Assembly (NCBI GenBank): GCA_016787805.1
Contig: JAEUTY010000032.1
Span: 1 to 45,431 of the forward strand
From: Flavobacterium sp.
Lineage (GTDB): Bacteria; Bacteroidota; Bacteroidia; Flavobacteriales; Flavobacteriaceae
Length of the DNA: 45,431 bases
Reading direction: 5' to 3'
A program made the translations under genes and the position numbers. Positions 34,544-41,457 of this stretch are shown here, one piece after another. A model generated the notes under the pieces. The model ran no database searches. It had not been told where the DNA came from and worked only from the letters and a program-made list of their open reading frames with translations. Each line of letters starts with the position of its first letter. The first letter of the stretch is position 1.

Positions 34544-35521
34544 TTAGTAAATAATGTGAGAAGCACTGTTATTGTTCAGTTCATCGAAACCTTTTGCATT
34601 TGGATAAATTACATCCATCAAAATTCGGGTGGCAATACCTTCCATTGGTTTTGGATTGTCGGGTTTTTCGTTTAATAGGTACTCTTGAATAGCGTATTTT
34701 ACATCTTGAAAACCTAAATTATGACGAATTGAATTGGTTCCTGATATGCGGCAATTGATTTCAAACGGAACTATTTCTCCGCTTGAAGTTACTATACTTT
34801 GGATATTGAAACTACCAACTAATCCGCCCAAATCAATCATTTTTTGCGCCATTTCACTGACAATTTCATCGTATTGAAAAACCACTCTTGACTCGGTTGT
34901 TGTTCCGTTGGTCAATGATCGTTCCATAGTAAATACACCATGCAGTTTTCCTTCTTTGGTAACATAAACTGCTGTTGTAATTTCAATTCCGCGATGCAGC
35001 GATTGAATCATGTAGCCTTCGGGCAATTGTGTGGGATTTTCTGGATTTAGAATAATGCCACGTGAACCGCGACCTTCTCGAGGTTTAGCAATGATTTCCT
35101 TTTCAGAAAAATCATATTCGCTAGCTATCCATGACTTGGCAAAAGGTATTTTATTTTGCGATAAATACAAATACGTTTCATATTTATCGAGGTAAATTTT
35201 GGCAGTTTTGGCATCGCTTGCCACAACTTTTGCATTCAGTTTACTTTTATTTTCTGACAAATAATAAACTTCATAATCGGTTGAAGGCAAAATCAAATCA
35301 ACTTTTTCAGTTTCTATTATAGATTGAATTGTTGGAATGTAATTTTCATCATAAGAATAAGGCACTTTGTACGATTGATGACACAAGTGATTTCCTGGCG
35401 AAAAACTTGCAATATCAGTTCCGATTAAACGAATAGGTAAATTCAACGAAGCAATATTTCGTAAAATTCCTTGGCCAACATTTCCACCTATTCCAGTAAC
35501 TAAAACTGTTCTTTTTTCCAT
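34544..35521 (-). CDS. ATP-grasp ligase (CarB/PylC-like) of a polysaccharide accessory block
   Basis: A 325 aa protein with an N-terminal pre-ATP-grasp Rossmann domain (VLVTGIGGNVGQGILRNI, LILPSTDYEVYYLS). The ATP-grasp fold follows: IIAKPREGRGSRGI (about 143-156) is the lysine and glycine-rich loop; MIQSLHRGIEITTAVY and VPFEINCRISGTNSIRHNLG (Glu254, Asn256, Arg258) are the metal/ATP site. Such enzymes join a carboxylate to an amine through an acyl phosphate. In glycan loci they are candidates for amino-acid amidation of sugars, for example of a uronic acid made by the nearby dehydrogenases, or of an amino sugar. The gene overlaps the SDR gene upstream by 22 nt. The substrate is unknown. Confidence 0.87.
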   Translation of the reverse strand: MEKRTVLVTGIGGNVGQGILRNIASLNLPIRLIGTDIASFSPGNHLCHQSYKVPYSYDENYIPTIQSIIETEKVDLILPSTDYEVYYLSENKSKLNAKVVASDAKTAKIYLDKYETYLYLSQNKIPFAKSWIASEYDFSEKEIIAKPREGRGSRGIILNPENPTQLPEGYMIQSLHRGIEITTAVYVTKEGKLHGVFTMERSLTNGTTTESRVVFQYDEIVSEMAQKMIDLGGLVGSFNIQSIVTSSGEIVPFEINCRISGTNSIRHNLGFQDVKYAIQEYLLNEKPDNPKPMEGIATRILMDVIYPNAKGFDELNNNSASHIIY

Positions 35522-36348
35522 TTGATATAAGTATAAATGGCTTCGCTAAAATTAGTTTTCGAGGACCAATTTAACAATTTACGTGTTTCATTATTATCAT
35601 AACGCAATGATTTGGAGTGATCTTCATTAACAAAAACTACTCTAGCGTTAGTTGCATCAGCAATAATTTCAGCAAGATACACATTAGAATATTCTGTTGT
35701 ATTAACTGCCAAAAGAATTTTCCCTATTACAGTCTCAAAATTTTCTATTGTTAATGCTATACATAAAGCAACATCATCAACGTGAATGTAGTTTTGCAAA
35801 CGTTCACCATTACCCCAAACTTGAATTTCTCCATTATTCAAGGCTTGATTGATGTAGTTGGGAATGATTGTATTTTCTTTCATTCCGATGCCATAAACTG
35901 AGGATAATCGAATGACAACTGATTGATTAGTTTTAAGTACAATTTTCTCGGCCCAAAGTTTAGAAATAGCGTAATCGGATTGGGGTTGAACTGGAGCTTC
36001 TTCGGTAATTATTGTGCTATTTACATCATAAATAGAAGCAGAAGAAATATAAATAATGGCTGATGAAGTAAATTTTTCAACTAATTGTTTGGTTATTTCT
36101 ACATTGACATGAAAGAGTGCATCGATAGAAGCGTTATCTTGTCCAGAAGAAATAGAGGCATGACATAGAATTAAATAATCGGGAACAATATCAATTTGAT
36201 TAATTTTTTCTGAAGAAAAAACGGTAATTCCATTCCAATTTTCCTCTTGTTTACCTATTCCATATAGTGTGTACTTTTCTTTCAGCAAGTTGAGTAAATT
36301 ACTTGCTAAAAAACCTTTGATTCCTGATATTAGAATAGTTTTTTTCAA
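35500..36348 (-). CDS. NAD(P)-dependent SDR epimerase/dehydratase-family protein
   Basis: A 282 aa extended SDR. The nucleotide-binding loop is ISGIKGFLASNLL (a GxxGFLA variant), YISSASIYD carries the active Ser, and DYAISKLWAEKIVL holds the YxxxK motif; LQNYIHVDDVA is usual for sugar epimerases/reductases. It starts with TTG at 36348, with no nearby in-frame ATG, and its 3' end overlaps the ATP-grasp gene by 22 nt. It is probably a nucleotide-sugar epimerase or 4-ketoreductase; together with RmlB it could make a second 6-deoxysugar. Substrate not deducible. It is somewhat short for the family (usually 300 or more residues). Confidence 0.85.
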   Translation of the reverse strand: MKKTILISGIKGFLASNLLNLLKEKYTLYGIGKQEENWNGITVFSSEKINQIDIVPDYLILCHASISSGQDNASIDALFHVNVEITKQLVEKFTSSAIIYISSASIYDVNSTIITEEAPVQPQSDYAISKLWAEKIVLKTNQSVVIRLSSVYGIGMKENTIIPNYINQALNNGEIQVWGNGERLQNYIHVDDVALCIALTIENFETVIGKILLAVNTTEYSNVYLAEIIADATNARVVFVNEDHSKSLRYDNNETRKLLNWSSKTNFSEAIYTYIKWKKEQF

Positions 36349-36361
36349 TAAAAGATAGCGT

Positions 36362-36730
36362 TTAGAATTTTACTGTTATCCAAATTCCAATCATAATAAA
36401 TACTAATCCTATTAATTTTCCAGTGGTAAACTGTTCGCCTAAAAATAACATTCCAATCACAAAAACCAATGCTGGCGCCAAACTCATAAAAGGATACGCT
36501 TTAGTAATTTCAAATTTGGTCATAGCAGCCATCCAAAAAAGTGAAGCGATAAAAGCGGCTACAAATCCGGAAAATACGAAAGGATCAAACACTAATTTTA
36601 CCAAATAAATAATCTTATCCATTATGCTTTCTGGAAGTTCTACTTTCAAAGAAGACAGTCGCCATTTCAGAATTATTTGGCCATAAACCGTAAAAAACAA
36701 AGTGCCAAATATGTACAGATAAGGATTCAT
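36362..36730 (-). CDS. Small EamA/SMR-type membrane transporter (ArnE/ArnF-like flippase candidate)
   Basis: A 122 aa protein with four hydrophobic helices (about 3-22, 45-70, 72-92, 98-121), YGQIILKWR in the first loop and FLGEQFTTGKLIGLVFIMIGIW at the end, features of EamA/SMR-like proteins. In Gram-negative glycan systems small proteins of this type (ArnE/ArnF; GtrA is functionally analogous) flip undecaprenyl-phosphate-linked monosaccharides. The GtrB-like GT2 and the GT-C transferase in the same operon make this the natural flippase of a decoration system. SMR proteins often work as dimers. An alternative is a drug or metabolite exporter. Confidence 0.8.
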   Translation of the reverse strand: MNPYLYIFGTLFFTVYGQIILKWRLSSLKVELPESIMDKIIYLVKLVFDPFVFSGFVAAFIASLFWMAAMTKFEITKAYPFMSLAPALVFVIGMLFLGEQFTTGKLIGLVFIMIGIWITVKF

Positions 36731-36736
36731 TTGGAT

Positions 36737-37783
36737 TTAGCTATACTGTTTTTGGTAATAATTTTGGTATTCACCCGAAGTGACATTTTTGAGCCATTCT
36801 TCATTGGCTAAGTACCAATCGATGGTTTTTTCAAGTCCTTGTTCGAAGGTTACCGATGGTTTCCAACCTAATTCGGTGTTGATTTTAGTCGCGTCAATGG
36901 CGTAGCGCAAATCGTGTCCCGGGCGATCTTTTACATACGTAATGAGTTGTTCTGACTCGCCTTCACTTCTACCCAACTTTTTGTCCATTTGTTGGCACAA
37001 AAGTTTGACTAAGTTGATGTTTTGCCATTCGTTGAAACCACCAATATTGTAAGTTTCGTGGTTCTTCCCTTTATGGAAAACCAAATCGATAGCAACCGCA
37101 TGATCTTCTACAAAAAGCCAATCGCGCGTATATTTTCCGTCGCCATACACTGGCAATGGTTTTTTCTGGATGATATTATTGATAAAAAGCGGAATCAATT
37201 TTTCAGGAAAATGATTGGGTCCGTAATTATTTGAGCAATTTGTAATTACATAAGGTAAGCCATATGTTTCACCATAAGCACGAACAAAATGATCCGAACT
37301 AGCTTTAGATGCTGAGTAAGGCGAATTGGGATCGTAGGCTGTAGTTTCTGTAAACAAACCTGTTTCGCCTAAAGTTCCGTATACTTCGTCGGTTGAAATA
37401 TGGTAAAAACGTTTACCATCAAAATTATCTTTCCAACATTTTTTGGCAGCGTTTAATAAGTTCATGGTTCCAATCACATTGGTTTTCACAAATGCTAAAG
37501 GATCGGCTATCGATCGATCTACATGCGATTCGGCAGCCAAGTGCAATACGCCATCAAATTGGTGTTTGTCAAATAAATCATTAATAAAATCGGCATCTAC
37601 AATATCGCCTTTGATAAAAGTATAATTTGTAGCATTTTGAATATCGGCAATATTTTCAAGATTACCAGCGTACGTCAACGCATCCAAATTAAAAATATGA
37701 TAATTAGGATATTTATTTACAAACAATCGAACTACATGAGAGCCTATAAAACCCGCTCCACCTGTGATTAAAATCTTTTTCAT
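36737..37783 (-). CDS. rfbB: dTDP-glucose 4,6-dehydratase (RmlB/RfbB)
   Basis: A 348 aa extended SDR that converts dTDP-D-glucose to dTDP-4-keto-6-deoxy-D-glucose. Motifs: ITGGAGFIGSHV (6-17), LDALTYAGNLEN (34-44), HLAAESHVDRSI (81-92), the STDEVYG block with Thr131, Asp132, Glu133, and YSASKA with Tyr156 and Lys160. NCSNNYGPNHFPEKLIPL and KYTRDWLFVEDH are RmlB signatures. Its product is the substrate of the WecE-type transaminase. No RmlC, RmlD or RmlA is seen, so the pathway here leads to Fuc4N rather than rhamnose unless those genes lie elsewhere. It is 3 nt after the WbpO-type gene. Confidence 0.96.
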   Translation of the reverse strand: MKKILITGGAGFIGSHVVRLFVNKYPNYHIFNLDALTYAGNLENIADIQNATNYTFIKGDIVDADFINDLFDKHQFDGVLHLAAESHVDRSIADPLAFVKTNVIGTMNLLNAAKKCWKDNFDGKRFYHISTDEVYGTLGETGLFTETTAYDPNSPYSASKASSDHFVRAYGETYGLPYVITNCSNNYGPNHFPEKLIPLFINNIIQKKPLPVYGDGKYTRDWLFVEDHAVAIDLVFHKGKNHETYNIGGFNEWQNINLVKLLCQQMDKKLGRSEGESEQLITYVKDRPGHDLRYAIDATKINTELGWKPSVTFEQGLEKTIDWYLANEEWLKNVTSGEYQNYYQKQYS

Positions 37784-37786
37784 GAA

Positions 37787-39067
37787 CTATAATTTTCCGT
37801 CAATGGTGTCATTATGCAACACTCCTTTTACATCATACACAATTGATTTTGATTTTTTTAGAGGAGTTAAATCAAGGTTTAAGAATTCTTTATGTGAAAC
37901 ACCTAAAACAATTGCATCGTATTTACTATCAGGTAAAACATTAGACGTTGATAACTTGTATTCGTGTTTTACTTCTTCTGGATTGGCCCAAGGATCATAG
38001 ATTTCAACTTGAATTCCGTAATCCTTTAATGCAGAAATTACGTCTACAATTTTGGTGTTGCGCACATCAGGGCAATTTTCTTTAAACGTAATTCCAAGCA
38101 TTAATAATTTGGAATTATTCACTGGGATTTCGTTTTTAATCATCAATTTAACCACACGTGAGGCAACGTATTCGCCCATACTATCATTCAATCTTCTTCC
38201 GGCGAGAATAATTTCTGGATGGTAACCTGCTTCTTGCGCTTTTTGAGCTAAATAGTATGGATCAACTCCGATACAGTGACCGCCAACTAAACCTGGTTTG
38301 AAGTTTAGGAAATTCCATTTGGTTCCTGCAGCTTCAAGTACCGCATGTGTATCGATATCAAGAATATTAAAGATTTTTGCCAATTCGTTGACAAAAGCAA
38401 TATTGATATCACGCTGTGAGTTTTCGATTACTTTGGCTGCTTCAGCCACTTTAATTGAAGGCGCTAAATGCGTTCCTGCGGTAATAACTGAATTGTATAA
38501 ATCATTCACTTTAATACCAATTTCGGGAGTTGAACCAGCAGTAATTTTTAGTATTTTTTCAACTGTATGTTCTTTATCACCTGGATTAATACGTTCTGGT
38601 GAATAGCCTGCAAAAAAGTCAACATTAAATTTTAATCCGCTTACCTTTTCTAAAACTGGCACACATTCTTCTTCGGTTAAGCCTGGATATACTGTAGATT
38701 CGTACACTACAATATCTCCTTTTTTTAATACTTTGCCAACGGTTTCGCTTGATTTATATAGCGGAGTTAAGTCGGGTCTGTTGTTTTTATCAACTGGCGT
38801 TGGAACAGTAACAATGTAGTAATTACAATCTCTTATGTCATCAATGTTTGTTGAGCAATATAAACCGTTAGCATCAGAAGGTTTTTCAACGATAACGCTT
38901 TGCAACAATTCTTTACTAATTTCAAGTGTAAAATCATTTCCTGAATTGAGTTCATTCACTCGATTTTGATTGATATCAAAACCAACAACAGGATACTTTG
39001 TTGCGAACAATCGCGCAAGAGGTAATCCTACGTAACCTAAACCAATCACTCCAATTTTTGTACTCAT
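37787..39067 (-). CDS. UDP-N-acetylhexosamine 6-dehydrogenase (WbpO/TviB type)
   Basis: A 426 aa NAD-dependent nucleotide-sugar dehydrogenase that oxidises C6 twice to a uronic acid. It has IGVIGLGYVGLPLA (5-18), VPTPVDKNNRPDL (88-100), the catalytic Cys265 in GLVGGHCIGVDPYYLAQKA, and a C-terminal UDP-binding domain with LGITFKENCPDVRNTK. 'PVDxxxxPDLTPL' and 'GHCIGVDPYYL' place it with WbpO/TviB rather than the Ugd/KfiD group. Combined with the WbpP-type epimerase two genes upstream it should make UDP-GalNAcA. Start: ATG at 39067; a TTG at 39088 would add seven residues and overlap the upstream stop. Confidence 0.93.
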   Translation of the reverse strand: MSTKIGVIGLGYVGLPLARLFATKYPVVGFDINQNRVNELNSGNDFTLEISKELLQSVIVEKPSDANGLYCSTNIDDIRDCNYYIVTVPTPVDKNNRPDLTPLYKSSETVGKVLKKGDIVVYESTVYPGLTEEECVPVLEKVSGLKFNVDFFAGYSPERINPGDKEHTVEKILKITAGSTPEIGIKVNDLYNSVITAGTHLAPSIKVAEAAKVIENSQRDINIAFVNELAKIFNILDIDTHAVLEAAGTKWNFLNFKPGLVGGHCIGVDPYYLAQKAQEAGYHPEIILAGRRLNDSMGEYVASRVVKLMIKNEIPVNNSKLLMLGITFKENCPDVRNTKIVDVISALKDYGIQVEIYDPWANPEEVKHEYKLSTSNVLPDSKYDAIVLGVSHKEFLNLDLTPLKKSKSIVYDVKGVLHNDTIDGKL

Positions 39068-39084
39068 TTGAATAGTATTTAAAA

Positions 39085-40476
39085 TCAAGAACCTATAGCT
39101 TGATATATGAATCCAATTTCTTTTAATTTTTTGCCATCTAAAATATTTCTGCCATCAAAAACGAAAGCAGGTTTTAGCATATTTTCGTAAATTTTATTCC
39201 AATCATATTCTTTAAATTCATCCCATTCTGTAAGAATCGCAATGGCATGAGCGTCTTTACAGGCTTCATATGGATTTTGTGTTGAACAGATGTAGTATGA
39301 ATTTTGTTCTGTAGTTCGAGTTTCAAGGTAGTTTAAATCGAAAAGAATTTGATCAAAATCAACTTTTGGGTCATAAACTGCCACTTTTGCGCGTTCAAAA
39401 ATCAAATCATCTGCGATGTATATTGCTGCAGATTCACGAGTATCATTTGTGTCTTTTTTAAATGCCCAACCTAAAAAAGCAATTTTTTTATCCGCAACTG
39501 TATTGTATAAAGTAGTTACAATATTTTTAGAAAATCTTCTTTTTTGGTGATTGTTCATGATGATTACTTGCTCCCAATAATCGGCTACTTCATTCAATCC
39601 GAATGATTTAGCAATATAAACCAGGTTTAAAATATCTTTTTGAAAACAAGAACCACCAAATCCGACTGATGCTTTTAAGAATTTTGGTCCAATACGACTG
39701 TCCATTCCTATCGCTCTTCCCACTTCGTTAACATCAGCGCCTGTTTTTTCGCACAATTCAGAAATTGCATTAATCGAAGAAACACGTTGCGCTAAAAAGG
39801 CATTAGCCGTTAATTTTGATAATTCTGAAGACCAAACATTGGTGGTTAGAATTCGTTCTTTTGGAACCCAATTGGCATAAACATCAACTAATGCTTGAAT
39901 GGCTTGCTTACCTTCCTCAGAAGTATCGCCACCAATCAAAACACGATCAGGGCTCAGCAAATCTTCAACTGCTGTTCCTTCTGCCAAAAACTCAGGATTT
40001 GAAAGAATTTGAAACTGAACACCATTTCCGGTGTGGTCTAAAATATTTTTTATTGCTTCAGCAGTTCGCACTGGCAATGTTGACTTTTCTACAACAATTT
40101 TATCGTCTTTGGCTACACGCGCAATTTGTCGAGCACACAACTCAATGTATTTCAAGTCGGCTGCCATACCCTTTCCAGTACCGTAAGTTTTAGTTGGAGT
40201 ATTTACAGATATAAAAATCAATTGAGCTTCATCTATGGCTTTATCCACTTCGGTCGAAAAGAATAGATTTTTCCCTCTCGATTGCTTAACAATTTCAGAT
40301 AATCCAGGTTCATAAACAGGAATATTATTAGCATCAGCATCGTTCCATTTTTGAATTCTATCCGAATTCAAGTCGACTACTGTTACCTTAATATGTGGGC
40401 ATTTTTGAGCAATCACAGCCATTGTTGGTCCACCAACATAACCAGCACCAATACAGCAAATATTAGTAATTTTCAT
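39085..40476 (-). CDS. UDP-glucose 6-dehydrogenase, eukaryote-like class
   Basis: A 463 aa dehydrogenase that makes UDP-glucuronic acid from UDP-glucose with NAD. Motifs: [18 protein letters not shown] (6-23), the [12 protein letters not shown] dinucleotide-binding end, [29 protein letters not shown], the catalytic Cys277 in [14 protein letters not shown] and [15 protein letters not shown]. The '[14 protein letters not shown]' start and the extra length over typical bacterial Ugd (about 390-440 aa) are features of the animal/plant UGDH class, which also occurs in Bacteroidota. It lies between the epimerase and WbpO-type genes and supplies a second uronic-acid donor. Confidence 0.95.
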   Translation of the reverse strand: MKITNICCIGAGYVGGPTMAVIAQKCPHIKVTVVDLNSDRIQKWNDADANNIPVYEPGLSEIVKQSRGKNLFFSTEVDKAIDEAQLIFISVNTPTKTYGTGKGMAADLKYIELCARQIARVAKDDKIVVEKSTLPVRTAEAIKNILDHTGNGVQFQILSNPEFLAEGTAVEDLLSPDRVLIGGDTSEEGKQAIQALVDVYANWVPKERILTTNVWSSELSKLTANAFLAQRVSSINAISELCEKTGADVNEVGRAIGMDSRIGPKFLKASVGFGGSCFQKDILNLVYIAKSFGLNEVADYWEQVIIMNNHQKRRFSKNIVTTLYNTVADKKIAFLGWAFKKDTNDTRESAAIYIADDLIFERAKVAVYDPKVDFDQILFDLNYLETRTTEQNSYYICSTQNPYEACKDAHAIAILTEWDEFKEYDWNKIYENMLKPAFVFDGRNILDGKKLKEIGFIYQAIGS

Positions 40477-40485
40477 TAAATTAAT

Positions 40486-41457
40486 TTATTTTAAATTTTC
40501 CCAATACCATTCAACAGCTTCTTTTAAGCCTTCTTTGAATGAAAATTTTGGATTATAGTTCAATAATTTTTTAGCTTTTTCAATACTAGCCAATGAATGT
40601 GGTATATCACCAGCTCTATTTGGTCCGTAAATAATTGGAATTTCATTTATAGAGGCATCATATTTTGACAAGAATTCTCTTAAATAAGTAACCATATCAT
40701 TCAAAGTAGTTCTATCACCATACGCTGTATTAAAAACCGTATTTATAGCTTCAGAATTAGTTGTTGACATTGCTAATTCATTCATTTGAATGACATTATC
40801 AATGTAAGTAAAATCCCTTGAATAATTTCCATCGCCATTAATAACTGGGCTTTCTCCATTGACCAATTGCATCACAAATTTTGGAATTACAGCAGCATAG
40901 GCTCCGTTAGGATCTTGCTTTCTTCCAAAAACATTAAAATACCTTAAACCAATTGTTTCCAATCCGTAGGTTTTACTAAAAATATCTGCGTATAATTCGT
41001 TCACATATTTGGTTATCGCATAAGGCGAAAGCGGTTTTCCAATTTTATCTTCGATTTTAGGTAAGCTTTCAGAATCGCCATAAGTAGACGAACTTGCAGC
41101 ATAAACAAAACGTTTAACTCCAGCATTTCGTGCCGCCACCAACATATTTAAAAAACCCGAAACATTCACATCGTTACTAGTAATAGGATCATTAATTGAA
41201 CGAGGAACTGAGCCAAGAGCAGCTTGATGTAAAACAAAATCCACTCCATTTACAGCATTGATACAATCTTCACTATTCCTAATATCACCTTCTATGAGTT
41301 TAAAATCAGGATGGCTCAATAACCCTTGAATATTATGTCTATGACCTGTCGAAAAATTATCCAAGCAAACCACCTTATCACCTTTTGAGATAAAATATTC
41401 ACACAAATTAGACCCTATAAATCCGGCTCCTCCTGTTATTAAGATTGTTCTAGTCAT
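40486..41457 (-). CDS. UDP-N-acetylglucosamine 4-epimerase (WbpP/TviC-like SDR)
   Basis: A 323 aa extended SDR: ITGGAGFIGSNLCEYF (7-22), LDNFSTGHRHNIQGL (32-46), QAALGSVPRSINDP (78-91), active-site Ser about 123 in YAASSSTYGDSE, Tyr146 and Lys150 in SPYAITKYVNELYADIF, then GLRYFNVFGRKQDPNGAYAAVIP. This last signature and the GSVPRS loop are typical of WbpP/TviC-type epimerases acting on UDP-GlcNAc/GalNAc and their uronates. Paired with the WbpO/TviB-type dehydrogenase it should yield UDP-GalNAcA by either order of steps. It overlaps the wzc-like gene by 8 nt. Confidence 0.92.
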   Translation of the reverse strand: MTRTILITGGAGFIGSNLCEYFISKGDKVVCLDNFSTGHRHNIQGLLSHPDFKLIEGDIRNSEDCINAVNGVDFVLHQAALGSVPRSINDPITSNDVNVSGFLNMLVAARNAGVKRFVYAASSSTYGDSESLPKIEDKIGKPLSPYAITKYVNELYADIFSKTYGLETIGLRYFNVFGRKQDPNGAYAAVIPKFVMQLVNGESPVINGDGNYSRDFTYIDNVIQMNELAMSTTNSEAINTVFNTAYGDRTTLNDMVTYLREFLSKYDASINEIPIIYGPNRAGDIPHSLASIEKAKKLLNYNPKFSFKEGLKEAVEWYWENLK

